From NCBI RefSeq assembly GCF_024721265.1, contig NZ_JAMXOC010000003.1, positions 1 through 64,000 of the forward strand: 64,000 bases of DNA. The letters are read 5' to 3'. Below, one piece after another: positions 17,556-25,573 of this stretch (position 1 is the stretch's first letter; each line of letters opens with the position of its first letter). The notes below the pieces were generated by a model that saw nothing but the letters and a program-made list of their open reading frames with translations, ran no database searches and was not told the DNA's origin. The translations under genes and the position numbers were made by a program. This stretch comes from Ohessyouella blattaphilus (GTDB lineage: Bacteria; Bacillota; Clostridia; Lachnospirales; Lachnospiraceae).

Positions 17556-18386
17556 TTATCGTAAAGTCATCAGGGCGCTTAAATTCCCCCTGTTAGTCCC
17601 CATCTTCCGGTGTGAAAAAAGATACGTATCGTTACAACTGGTACAAAGAGTGGTGGTGGCAATCTTCTCCTTTTTGACTCCAGCCTCTAGAAGCACCAGT
17701 TCATTTGCTCGCCATAGATTAAGCTGATACTTACCATTCTCCTTCCGGTAATATAAATCCCGTTCCCGGTAATTCGGAAAGGCTTCTTGTACCTTTACAA
17801 TTACGTCTTCGCTAACCTCATAACACGTCTGGCAAATCGATGGTCCAATGGCACAGATCAAGTCCTCTGGCCGGCTACCAAAGGCCTCTGTCATCTTGGT
17901 AATGGTTACCTTTCCCATCTTACCTACCGTACCCCGCCACCCCGAATGGGATAGGCCAATGGCTTTGTTCCGCGGATCTAGGAAAAATAACGGGACACAG
18001 TCGGCATAAAAGGTCACCAAAGTAAATCCCGGCACATTGGTAATCAGCCCATCAGTCTCAGCAAACACCTTGCCTTCGTCACCTGGTAACACCTGGGCTA
18101 CATTGGTGGTATGGGTCTGGTTCGTATAGACAAAGCGACTTCCATCAACTGTAAGGGCAGCGCTTAAGCGCCTGGTATTCTCTGCAATCGCTACCGCCTC
18201 ATCCCCTCTAGTGGTACTTAAATTCATCGACTGACAGTACCCTTTACTAACACCCCCAAGACGGGTGGTAAAAGCGTGGGTAACAAGCCCTGTCTCTTCG
18301 AGGTTCGTATATTCTAAAAGCGGGACCTGTTCCTTTACCTTTAAAATCGGTATCTCATCCCCTTGATAGTTTAAATCTAATTCCAA
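17556..18386 (-). CDS. pgeF: Peptidoglycan editing factor PgeF (YfiH, multicopper-polyphenol-oxidase-like)
   Basis: Family members remove wrongly incorporated residues from peptidoglycan precursors and some show purine nucleoside phosphorylase activity. The 276 residues hold the metal-binding motifs TNQTHTTNV, TFYADCVPLFF and LSHSGWRGT. The start codon is TTG, eight bases after AGGAGG. It lies between yraN and mscS in a housekeeping unit. Confidence 0.92.
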   Translation of the reverse strand: MELDLNYQGDEIPILKVKEQVPLLEYTNLEETGLVTHAFTTRLGGVSKGYCQSMNLSTTRGDEAVAIAENTRRLSAALTVDGSRFVYTNQTHTTNVAQVLPGDEGKVFAETDGLITNVPGFTLVTFYADCVPLFFLDPRNKAIGLSHSGWRGTVGKMGKVTITKMTEAFGSRPEDLICAIGPSICQTCYEVSEDVIVKVQEAFPNYRERDLYYRKENGKYQLNLWRANELVLLEAGVKKEKIATTTLCTSCNDTYLFSHRKMGTNRGNLSALMTLR

Positions 18387-18398
18387 TTATATTTCCTC

Positions 18399-18761
18399 CT
18401 AATTTCCCCAATAAGAGAAGGCATCTTCATATACAACAATATCTTTCCCCTGAATCTCCACCACGTCGAAGCGACAATCGGTCTCCGGAAGACGATTTTC
18501 CGTCATATAAAATAACGCGCATTTAGAAAGCTTCTGCTGCTTACGCACATCCACGGCTTCGGCGCCTTGACCACTACTCTCCCGGCGTCGATACTTTACT
18601 TCCACAAATACTAGACAAGACTCGTCTTTAGCGATTATATCTATCTCGCCCGCCGGACACGTATAGTTGTACTGGAGAATGGTATAGCCCTTCGCCTGAA
18701 GGTACGCCCCTGCCGCCTTTTCATATTGAAAGCCTGTTTGTCTCTTATTATTCTCTATCAT
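18399..18761 (-). CDS. yraN: YraN family protein (UPF0102), nuclease-like
   Basis: A 120-residue protein with the conserved GEIDIIAKDESCLVFVEVKYR segment, an endonuclease-like PD-(D/E)XK core. Its role is uncertain; family members are linked to DNA processing. Its ATG overlaps the rnhB stop codon as ATGA, so translation is coupled. The rnhB-yraN pair is widely conserved in Bacillota. Confidence 0.92.
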   Translation of the reverse strand: MIENNKRQTGFQYEKAAGAYLQAKGYTILQYNYTCPAGEIDIIAKDESCLVFVEVKYRRRESSGQGAEAVDVRKQQKLSKCALFYMTENRLPETDCRFDVVEIQGKDIVVYEDAFSYWGN

Positions 18762-19417
18762 ATAAAATTACCTATAAAGCTTTCCCGGTGAATCGGCGTT
18801 TTTCCCAGAGTCTTTAGCCCTTCGATATGAGCCTTCGTGCCATACCCTTTATTTGACGCAAAATCATATCCGGGTAGAACTTTATCGTACTCCTCCATCA
18901 GCCTATCTCTCGTAACCTTCGCTATAATGCTGGCAGCCGCAATGCTAACGCTTTTGGCGTCGCCTTTAATAATCGGCACCTGCAAAATATCCACTCCTGG
19001 AATGGTCACCGCATCGTTTAAAAGCACTTCTGGCACAACAGAAAGCCCGCTAATTGCTTGGCGCATCGCCTCATAGGTGGCTTGCAAGATATTGATCTCA
19101 TCGATACGAGCCGGCGAACTCATACCAATGCCGATGGCAATCGCTTTCTCCTGAATCTCCTCAAAAAGCGCGTCCCGGCGCTTAGGGGAGACTTTTTTGG
19201 AATCGTTAAGATACAGAATCTGACAATCCTTTGGTAACACCACCGCTGCCGCCACCACTGGTCCAGCGAGAGGACCTCTACCAACCTCATCGATTCCGCA
19301 TATATAGGAACAATGTCCATATTCTTTTTCAAATACGGACATTGCTGTTAGTCTATGCAATTCTTGTTCAAGCTTTAGCGCGCGCTTACGCTCCCGCTCT
19401 TCACTGGCTTTACTCAT
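18758..19417 (-). CDS. rnhB: Ribonuclease HII
   Basis: Removes ribonucleotides from DNA and RNA primers. The 219 residues contain the catalytic motif CGIDEVGRGPLAGPVVAAAV (residues 40-59), the LNDSKKVSPKRRD motif and KSVSIAAASIIAKVTRD. It overlaps the upstream lepB by eight bases. Confidence 0.95.
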   Translation of the reverse strand: MSKASEERERKRALKLEQELHRLTAMSVFEKEYGHCSYICGIDEVGRGPLAGPVVAAAVVLPKDCQILYLNDSKKVSPKRRDALFEEIQEKAIAIGIGMSSPARIDEINILQATYEAMRQAISGLSVVPEVLLNDAVTIPGVDILQVPIIKGDAKSVSIAAASIIAKVTRDRLMEEYDKVLPGYDFASNKGYGTKAHIEGLKTLGKTPIHRESFIGNFI

Positions 19418-19979
19418 GCTTAATCACTCCAAATTTATTAAAGGGATAAATACGTATTAGCGCCTTCCCAGTAAGCTCTTTCCTAGTTAGCACTCCCACT
19501 TTGGGATTGCGACTATCGGAACTATTATTCCTATTGTCACCAAGGACAAAATATTCGTCTTCGCCTAAAGTAAGTGGCGTAAACCCTAGCTCCCCGCTTA
19601 CTAAATCGCGCATCGCCTCTAGCCCATAGCCGTCGCTATCTAAAACCTGACCATTAATATAGACTTGACCATTAATGATCTGCACCGTCTCCCCGGGAAG
19701 ACCGATAATCCGTTTGATGTAATGAGTCTTCTCCCCGCTATCTTCCACATGAGGGAAGACCACAATATCAAAGCGCTCCGGATCCTTAAACCGATAGCTA
19801 AGCTTATCCACAATCAGATTATCGCCGTCGCTCAAAGTGGTCTCCATAGAACTTCCTACCACCCGGGTGCGCATCCCAATAAAAGTAATGATAAACCAAG
19901 TAAGCACCACAATGATGCCGATATATACAATCCACCCTAGCAGTTCTCTTGCCGGTGATGTTTTCTTATTCTTTGCCAT
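19410..19979 (-). CDS. lepB: Signal peptidase I (copy 1, catalytic dyad intact)
   Basis: Membrane serine protease that cleaves secretory signal peptides. The 189 residues have one N-terminal membrane helix, the nucleophile motif VGSSMETTL with Ser near residue 40, the general-base motif HYIKRIIGLPGE with the catalytic lysine, and the box E motif LGDNRNNSSDSR. It lies 34 bases downstream of rbgA. This is the copy expected to be active. Confidence 0.95.
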   Translation of the reverse strand: MAKNKKTSPARELLGWIVYIGIIVVLTWFIITFIGMRTRVVGSSMETTLSDGDNLIVDKLSYRFKDPERFDIVVFPHVEDSGEKTHYIKRIIGLPGETVQIINGQVYINGQVLDSDGYGLEAMRDLVSGELGFTPLTLGEDEYFVLGDNRNNSSDSRNPKVGVLTRKELTGKALIRIYPFNKFGVIKHE

Positions 19980-20013
19980 GCCAGTCCCCTTTCGTTAGTC
20001 ACCAAATATTCTA

Positions 20014-20862
20014 TCACATATCCGATGGGTATTCTAGGGTAATTCGTCCCAGACGACCGCTGCGATAATCATCCAAAAAAAGATTGGCTGCTTTTAGAAG
20101 GTCCAGCTCGTTTCCCGAGGCGATACACTTACGCACCCTGGCAATCTCCATTAAACACTCATAATCCTCGCCAGTCTCCTCGATTTCATACTTCTGGGAC
20201 AAGGTCCCTGGATAGTACTCTCGAATAAAATGAAGCAAATCTGTAGCCAGCTCCTCGGTATTTAAAATCTCATCTTTAATGGACCCGATAAACGCTAGGC
20301 GTCTGCCTACCTCTTGATCCTCAAATTTGGGCCACAGGATACCAGGGGTATCAAGAAGTTCTACCTGTTTATTCAGTCTAATCCACTGCTTACCTTTTGT
20401 AACACCTGGCTTATTGCCAGTCTTAGTAACCGCTTTTCCCGCTAGAGAATTAATAAAGGTGGACTTGCCTACATTAGGTATCCCTACCACCATTGCCCGG
20501 ACTGGACGATTTAAGATTCCTCTTTTACGGTCTCTTTCTATCTTAGCCTGACACGCTTCTTTCACTACGTTCTGAACGGCCTTAATACCAGTTCCTCGCT
20601 TAGAATTACACTCTATAACAAAGAAACCCTTCTCCCGAAAGTACTCAGCCCACTCCGCATTTCTCTTGGCTTCCGCGAGGTCCGCCTTATTAAGAACAAT
20701 CAAGCGACTCTTATTGGCTCCCAGTACATCAATGTCAGGATTCCGTGAGCTAAGGGGAATGCGCGCATCCACTAGCTCTATCACAATATCAATCAGCTTG
20801 ATATTTTCTTGCATCATTCTTTTTGCTTTGGTCATATGACCAGGGTACCACTGAAAATGCAT
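20014..20862 (-). CDS. rbgA: Ribosome biogenesis GTPase RbgA (YlqF)
   Basis: GTPase needed for late assembly of the 50S subunit. The 282 residues show the circularly permuted order of G motifs: NKADL (about residue 57) before GIPNVGKST (about 127) and DTPG (about 170). The N-terminal FQWYPGHMTKAKR motif is characteristic. Its ATG directly follows the stop codon of the upstream signal peptidase gene. Confidence 0.96.
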   Translation of the reverse strand: MHFQWYPGHMTKAKRMMQENIKLIDIVIELVDARIPLSSRNPDIDVLGANKSRLIVLNKADLAEAKRNAEWAEYFREKGFFVIECNSKRGTGIKAVQNVVKEACQAKIERDRKRGILNRPVRAMVVGIPNVGKSTFINSLAGKAVTKTGNKPGVTKGKQWIRLNKQVELLDTPGILWPKFEDQEVGRRLAFIGSIKDEILNTEELATDLLHFIREYYPGTLSQKYEIEETGEDYECLMEIARVRKCIASGNELDLLKAANLFLDDYRSGRLGRITLEYPSDM

Positions 20863-21441
20863 CTAATCTCTCCTTATCAAATGGAAGCGCTTATTCGTAT
20901 CAATACAAAGCCACGCCTTCCCATACATATATCCTCGTTTTACGTTTCCTACATTGGCCGAGCGGCTATCGTCGTTATTCTCCCGATTATCACCCAGCAC
21001 GAAGTATTCATCATCCGCTAAAGTAAGCGGTTCCTTAAGCCGACCGACCTCGGCAATGTCCTTTGTCTGGTAGCTCTCCTCAAGCTTAACCTCATTAATG
21101 TATATCTCGCCCTCTATAAGCTCAATCGTCTCTCCAGGCAAACCAATCACGCGACGTACATAATAATGGCTGTTATCATTCCCCTTCGGGCGAAAAGCAA
21201 TCACATCTCCCCTTTTCGGACGAAAGGCATTGTACACGATTTTATTAATCAAAACCGTATCCCCATTATCGGCTACCGGCTTCATCGAATTCCCTGCCAC
21301 ACTGATCTGTCTACCAAAATAAAATACAAAAACAAAGGCAAAAAGTAAGGTAACCCCTATCTTAAATACCCAGCTTAAGATCTCTTTTCCGTGCTTACGA
21401 ATTATTTTAAAGGCATTTTTTATCTTCTTTATCATACTCAT
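20863..21441 (-). CDS. lepB: Signal peptidase I paralogue with Lys-to-Arg change in the catalytic box
   Basis: A 192-residue member of the signal peptidase I family with one N-terminal membrane segment (about 22-45). The serine motif AGNSMKPV and the box E motif LGDNRENNDDSRSANVG are present. The box D motif reads YYVRRVIGLPGE, so the position of the general-base lysine (present in copy 1 as YIKR) is arginine. In studied enzymes this lysine is essential, so the protein may be inactive or specialised. The first ATG (21441) lies only six bases after an extended -10; ATG 21435 is an alternative. Confidence 0.9.
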   Translation of the reverse strand: MSMIKKIKNAFKIIRKHGKEILSWVFKIGVTLLFAFVFVFYFGRQISVAGNSMKPVADNGDTVLINKIVYNAFRPKRGDVIAFRPKGNDNSHYYVRRVIGLPGETIELIEGEIYINEVKLEESYQTKDIAEVGRLKEPLTLADDEYFVLGDNRENNDDSRSANVGNVKRGYMYGKAWLCIDTNKRFHLIRRD

Positions 21442-21447
21442 AACCCT

Positions 21448-21456
21448 ATTATAGCA
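21448..21456 (-). promoter_or_regulatory. Extended -10 promoter of the lepB2-rbgA-lepB1-rnhB-yraN-pgeF-mscS unit
   Basis: TGCTATAAT on the minus strand immediately follows the T-run of the rplS terminator. No good -35 is seen, which is normal for an extended -10. The predicted start falls on or next to the ATG at 21441, which would give a leaderless or nearly leaderless transcript. Confidence 0.6.
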
Positions 21457-21485
21457 AAAAAGGACAGCACCTACTGTCCTTTTTT
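21456..21485 (-). terminator. Terminator after rplS
   Basis: 12-bp perfect stem (21456-21467 with 21474-21485) with a 6-nt loop. Each arm ends in a run of A or T, so it can act in both directions. Confidence 0.88.
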
Positions 21486-21495
21486 GATTGCGTGT

Positions 21496-21843
21496 CTATT
21501 TAACTAATTCTTTAACCTTCGCTCTCTTACCAACGCGATCTCTTAAGTAGTTAAGCTTTGCTCTTCTTACTTTACCACGTCTGATAACTTCCACTCTCTC
21601 CACGTTAGGTGAGTGTACTGGCCAAGTCTTCTCTACGTTAACACCGTTAGATTTCTTTCTAACCGTAAAGGTTTCACGAGGGCCTGTGCCTTGTCTCTTA
21701 AGAACAGTTCCTTCAAAAACCTGGATTCTCTCACGAGCACCCTCTTTAATCTTACCGTATACTTTTACAGTATCGCCAACGCTAAATTCGCTGACATTCT
21801 CGTTGTATTGATCTTTTTCAATACTTCTAATAATATCGTTCAT
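21496..21843 (-). CDS. rplS: 50S ribosomal protein L19
   Basis: Ribosomal protein at the subunit interface. The 115 residues are standard length, with the family motif [39 protein letters not shown] spanning about residues 43-81, and the C-terminal [20 protein letters not shown]. It is separated from trmD by 100 bases that include a promoter and a leader. Confidence 0.98.
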   Translation of the reverse strand: MNDIIRSIEKDQYNENVSEFSVGDTVKVYGKIKEGARERIQVFEGTVLKRQGTGPRETFTVRKKSNGVNVEKTWPVHSPNVERVEVIRRGKVRRAKLNYLRDRVGKRAKVKELVK

Positions 21844-21947
21844 CTGTGCCTCCTAAATAAATTGGACGTTCTTAATACCTTCTGTACCAGAGGACCATCT
21901 CATACTTGCAACTAAGCTACTATATCATATTTCCCCGCGGGTTTCAA
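21844..21947 (-). promoter_or_regulatory. rplS promoter and leader
   Basis: TTGAAA (21942-21947), 17-nt spacer, TATAGT (21919-21924) lie at the end of trmD on the minus strand. They leave a leader of about 70 bases before rplS. The leader contains short complementary segments near 21880-21900 (CTCTG-GTA-CAGA), and could be an L19-type autoregulatory leader, but I cannot confirm its fold. Confidence 0.45.
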
Positions 21948-22675
21948 GACTTTTCTTCCTCTTGTGAAAGGAATTCTCGGTCCTTCTTATCAAGGGAGCC
22001 CTTTTCCAAAAGATCGGGCCGGTGCTTCTTCGTCCGGATAAGAGACTGCTCATGACGCCACTTCTCCACATTGGCATGGTGCCCAGATAAAAGCACCTCC
22101 GGTACCGCCTTATCGTGCCACACCTCCGGTCTTGAATAGTGAGGATACTCTAAAAGATTATCCTGAAAGCTCTCAAATTCAGCACTGCTATCGTTATGAA
22201 GCACACCCTTCTTAAGTCTAGAGATAGCATCCACTAAAAGCATCGCCGGCAATTCACCACCGGTTACTACAAAATCCCCAATCGAGACGTAATCCGTAAC
22301 GATTTCTTCTAATACCCGCTCATCAATCCCCTCGTAATGACCACAAAGAAGGATTAGCTCTTCCTCCTGGGCAAACTCCTCTGCCAGCTCCTGGGTAAAG
22401 GGCTTACCAATAGGTGATAGAAAGATGCACCGCGGCCTGGGGACGGAGTCTACGATATGAGAATAGGCTTGATATACGGGTTCGGCTTGCATCAGCATGC
22501 CAGCGCCGCCGCCGTAAGGATAGTCATCGACGCTTTTGTGTTTATTAAAGGCAAAGTCGCGGATATTTACGGCGTTTACTTCAATTAAATTATTGGCTTT
22601 TGCTCTTCCCAGAATGCTCGTATTGGCAATATTTTCAATCATCTCTGGAAAAAGCGTCATTACATGAAATTTCAT
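21944..22675 (-). CDS. trmD: tRNA (guanine-N1)-methyltransferase TrmD
   Basis: Methylates G37 of tRNAs, protecting against frameshifts. The 243 residues contain YGGGAGMLMQAEPVY, LCGHYEGIDERV and the SAM-knot motif VSIGDFVVTGGELPAM, plus the C-terminal YPHYSRPEVW. It follows rimM by five bases in the conserved rpsP-khpA-rimM-trmD-rplS order. Confidence 0.98.
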   Translation of the reverse strand: MKFHVMTLFPEMIENIANTSILGRAKANNLIEVNAVNIRDFAFNKHKSVDDYPYGGGAGMLMQAEPVYQAYSHIVDSVPRPRCIFLSPIGKPFTQELAEEFAQEEELILLCGHYEGIDERVLEEIVTDYVSIGDFVVTGGELPAMLLVDAISRLKKGVLHNDSSAEFESFQDNLLEYPHYSRPEVWHDKAVPEVLLSGHHANVEKWRHEQSLIRTKKHRPDLLEKGSLDKKDREFLSQEEEKS

Positions 22676-22680
22676 TTCCC

Positions 22681-23187
22681 TTACAACAACCCTTCCATAA
22701 TGTGGACCGTCATCTCTTGTCCTTCGATATCAATCTCTTTAATGCAGTCCCTAATCGCTGGTAATAGTAGCTCTTTTCCTTCTACCGTTTTTACCACGTA
22801 GACGTCGTTGGCACCAGTCTCAAGGATATCCGTTAAGCGACCGATTTCTTTATGTTCTTCATCAAACACCGCAAGCCCGATTAAGTCCCCAAAGTAATAC
22901 TCGTCCTCTTCTAGAGGCGTGGCATCTTCTCTGGTAACAAAAAGCTCACACTGTCTGTACTTTTCAATATCGTTAATGTTGTCGATTCCTTTAAACTTAA
23001 GAATCACCATGTTTTTAAAGAACTTAACACCGGCAATGGTTAATACGCGCTTTTCCTTACCCGTATCTAAAATTACTTCCTTAAGCTCTAAAAAACGTTC
23101 CTTTTCATCTGTCGTCGGGTATACTTTCACTTCCCCGCGAATTCCGTGTGTCGAGGATATTACCCCCACCCGTAATAAATCTTCCAT
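22681..23187 (-). CDS. rimM: Ribosome maturation factor RimM
   Basis: Assists 30S head assembly around S19. The 168 residues have the N-terminal RimM domain ([21 protein letters not shown]) and the C-terminal PRC-barrel with the [13 protein letters not shown] motif. A longer in-frame reading to 23268 overlaps khpA and is not needed; the ATG at 23187 follows AGGAGA and begins right before the conserved domain. Confidence 0.95.
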   Translation of the reverse strand: MEDLLRVGVISSTHGIRGEVKVYPTTDEKERFLELKEVILDTGKEKRVLTIAGVKFFKNMVILKFKGIDNINDIEKYRQCELFVTREDATPLEEDEYYFGDLIGLAVFDEEHKEIGRLTDILETGANDVYVVKTVEGKELLLPAIRDCIKEIDIEGQEMTVHIMEGLL

Positions 23188-23223
23188 GATTTCTCCTGTT
23201 ATCTTTCGATAAAAGGCTAAGCG

Positions 23224-23245
23224 AAAGGGGCTATAAAGCCCCTTT
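23224..23245. terminator. Hairpin between khpA and rimM
   Basis: Perfect 9-bp stem (23224-23232 with 23237-23245) with a 4-nt loop. On the minus strand it is followed by only three T residues, so it may attenuate rather than stop transcription, or protect the mRNA end. Confidence 0.45.
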
Positions 23246-23248
23246 TTC

Positions 23249-23479
23249 TTAATCCATAATATCGACAATTACTTTCTTGTCTTCTTTCGCGGCTGCGGCC
23301 TTAACCACAGCTCTGATTGCTTTCGCAATACGGCCCTGTTTACCGATTACTTTACCCATATCGGAATCAGCAACCTTAATTTCGTAAACAGTAGCCCCAT
23401 TTTCTTCCTTCTCTGTGATCTTAACCTCGTCTGGTTTGTCCACAAGAGCTTTCGTAATAACTAAGATTAAATCTTGCAT
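23249..23479 (-). CDS. khpA: KH-domain RNA-binding protein KhpA
   Basis: A single KH domain of 76 residues with the [18 protein letters not shown] motif near residue 42. KhpA works with KhpB (Jag) as a global RNA chaperone affecting cell size in related bacteria. It lies between rpsP and rimM, its usual place. Confidence 0.95.
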   Translation of the reverse strand: MQDLILVITKALVDKPDEVKITEKEENGATVYEIKVADSDMGKVIGKQGRIAKAIRAVVKAAAAKEDKKVIVDIMD

Positions 23480-23497
23480 CTGTCAAACCTCCCGGAT

Positions 23498-23743
23498 TTA
23501 TTTTTCGATGCCGGCAATCTTAAATAACTTGCTAACAGTCTCCGTTGGTTGTGCACCTGTCTGCAACCACTTTTTAGCTGCTTCTTCGTTTACATTGTAA
23601 ACGCTAGGATCCTTAGTAGGATCATAAGTACCGATCTCTTCGATAAACTTTCCATCTCGTGGAGAACGAGAATCAGCTACTACGATTCTATAGAAAGGAG
23701 CCTTCTTTTGTCCCATTCTTTTTAATCTGATCTTTACTGCCAT
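23498..23743 (-). CDS. rpsP: 30S ribosomal protein S16
   Basis: Primary 30S assembly protein. The 81 residues begin with [19 protein letters not shown], contain the [20 protein letters not shown] signature (residues 19-38), and end with the usual short basic-to-acidic tail. It is 37 bases downstream of ffh. Confidence 0.98.
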   Translation of the reverse strand: MAVKIRLKRMGQKKAPFYRIVVADSRSPRDGKFIEEIGTYDPTKDPSVYNVNEEAAKKWLQTGAQPTETVSKLFKIAGIEK

Positions 23744-23780
23744 TAGTTTTCACCTCCGTAAAAAATTTGTTTTTTCTATG

Positions 23781-25133
23781 TTAAAAGGGAAGTTTGAAAC
23801 CGCCTCTTTTACCACCTTTAGTCATGGTCTTCATCATCTTCTTCATTTCGTTAAACTGCTTTACCATTCGATTCACTTCGGCGATATCGACACCGGCACC
23901 TTTTGCAATACGATGCTTTCTCGAAGGGTTAAGCAGGTCAGGGTTTCGCCGTTCTTCTGGCGTCATGGAATAAATCATCGCTTCCATTCTCCCCATATTC
24001 TTCTCGGCCTGATCAGTTTCATCTTCCGACAAGTTCTTCATGCCTTTTGCCATGCCACCACCAAGGCCAGGGAGCATCCCCATTATACTACCGAGTCCAC
24101 CCATGTTCTTCATCTGTTTGGTACTCTCAAGAAAATCATCAAAGTCAAACTGAGCCTTCTTAAGCTTCTTGCTCATTTCTTTGGCTTTTTCTTCATCTAT
24201 ATCGGCTTCCGCCTTTTCGATTAAGGAAAGGACATCTCCCATTCCCAGAATCCGCGATGCCATTCGCTCTGGGTAAAACTGCTCCAAATCCGTCAGCTTC
24301 TCGCCCATACCTACGTAGAGAATCGGCTTACCCGTCACCGCCTTAACAGAAAGGGCGGCACCACCTCTGGTATCACCATCTAATTTGGTCACGATTACCC
24401 CGTCAAGACCGATTTTCTCATTAAACTCTGCGGCAACATTCACAGCGTCTTGACCCGTCATCGCATCGATTACTAAAATCGTCTGATGGACCGTAATAGT
24501 ATCCTTAATCTCTTGCAGCTCGCTCATCATGTCTTCATCAATATGTAGACGACCAGCGGTATCGAGAATCACTACATCGTTATTATTCTTATTAGCATAC
24601 TCTAGGGCCGCTTTTGCTATCTCTGGTGGCTTTACTTGATCCCCCATAGAAAAGACTTCCACGCCCTGCTTCTCGGCGTTAACTTCCAACTGCTTAATAG
24701 CGGCAGGACGATAGATATCTCCCGCAACCAATAACGGCTTCTTCCCCTTCTTGGTGAATATTCCTGCTAGCTTCGCTGCCGTGGTAGTCTTACCAGCACC
24801 TTGAAGACCTGCCATCATAATAACTGTAATAGCTTTTCCCGGCTGGAACTGGATCTCGGTGGTCTCCGAGCCCATTAAATTAACTAGCTCTTCATTCACA
24901 ATCTTAACCACCATCTGACCCGGGTTTAACCCGTTCATCACATCCGCACCAACAGAACGCTCTTCCACGGTCTTGATAAAATTCCTAACCACTTTAAAAC
25001 TAACGTCTGCTGCTAAGAGTGCCCGCTTAATCTCTTTGAGCGCTTCTTTCACATCTGCTTCTGTCAGACGTCCTTTACGTTTCAAGTTCTTAAATACATT
25101 CTGAAGCTTCTCGCTTAAACTTTCAAATGCCAT
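23781..25133 (-). CDS. ffh: Signal recognition particle protein Ffh
   Basis: SRP54-type GTPase that binds signal peptides and 4.5S/6S RNA and delivers nascent chains to FtsY. The 450 residues have the N domain, the G domain with GLQGAGKTTTAAKLA near residue 105 and the DTAGRLHIDEDMM motif, and a methionine-rich M domain ending with GGFKLPF. It starts three bases after ylxM. Confidence 0.98.
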   Translation of the reverse strand: MAFESLSEKLQNVFKNLKRKGRLTEADVKEALKEIKRALLAADVSFKVVRNFIKTVEERSVGADVMNGLNPGQMVVKIVNEELVNLMGSETTEIQFQPGKAITVIMMAGLQGAGKTTTAAKLAGIFTKKGKKPLLVAGDIYRPAAIKQLEVNAEKQGVEVFSMGDQVKPPEIAKAALEYANKNNNDVVILDTAGRLHIDEDMMSELQEIKDTITVHQTILVIDAMTGQDAVNVAAEFNEKIGLDGVIVTKLDGDTRGGAALSVKAVTGKPILYVGMGEKLTDLEQFYPERMASRILGMGDVLSLIEKAEADIDEEKAKEMSKKLKKAQFDFDDFLESTKQMKNMGGLGSIMGMLPGLGGGMAKGMKNLSEDETDQAEKNMGRMEAMIYSMTPEERRNPDLLNPSRKHRIAKGAGVDIAEVNRMVKQFNEMKKMMKTMTKGGKRGGFKLPF

Positions 25134-25136
25134 ATA

Positions 25137-25469
25137 CTATAACTCCTGAAGGATCTCTCTCGAAATCTCTTTTACTTTATCGATATCCTCTCCTTGCCGA
25201 TTTCTCAGCAAAGAATCAATCTGGGCTGCCTTCTCTTTAATGCTCATAAACTTCTCAACTAACTTTAGCTTCTCTTCATAGCCCCTTAAGGTCACGGTGC
25301 TCCGTCTAATCATGTCATGCACCCCCTGCCTACTTACGCTATAAAGCTCTCCTATCTCTGAGAGAGAAAGATCGTCGAGAATAAAACTTTCTAATATTTC
25401 TTTCTGTCTAGCTGTTAGAAGCTCTCCATAAAAATCATATAGAAGCCCTAGCTCAACAATTTTTTCCAT
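25137..25469 (-). CDS. ylxM: YlxM family DNA-binding protein
   Basis: A 110-residue helix-turn-helix protein that in Bacillota accompanies ffh and affects SRP assembly. The HTH segment is DLSLSEIGELYSVSRQGVHDMIRR (residues 32-55), resembling sigma region 4. A GTG at 25478 is also in frame, but it lies inside the Shine-Dalgarno AGGTGA that serves the ATG at 25469, which is preferred. Confidence 0.93.
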   Translation of the reverse strand: MEKIVELGLLYDFYGELLTARQKEILESFILDDLSLSEIGELYSVSRQGVHDMIRRSTVTLRGYEEKLKLVEKFMSIKEKAAQIDSLLRNRQGEDIDKVKEISREILQEL

Positions 25470-25499
25470 GTTTATCACCTAGTTTTTCTTACCTAGGTA

Positions 25500-25528
25500 A
25501 TCTTACAATAACAAAAGAGCTCTGTCAA
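25500..25528 (-). promoter_or_regulatory. Promoter of the ylxM-ffh-rpsP unit
   Basis: TTGACA (25523-25528), 17-nt spacer, TAAGAT (25500-25505). The -35 lies within one arm of the preceding terminator stem. Confidence 0.82.
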
Positions 25529-25548
25529 GCAATTTCTCTTGACAGAGC
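25519..25548 (-). terminator. Terminator after the PII-like gene
   Basis: Perfect 11-bp stem (25519-25529 with 25538-25548) with an 8-nt loop, followed on the minus strand by CTCTTTTGTT. It ends the DUF1538/PII-like unit and contains the next -35 box. Confidence 0.75.
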
Positions 25549-25573
25549 CGAATTCCATTTTAATGTGTATTTC

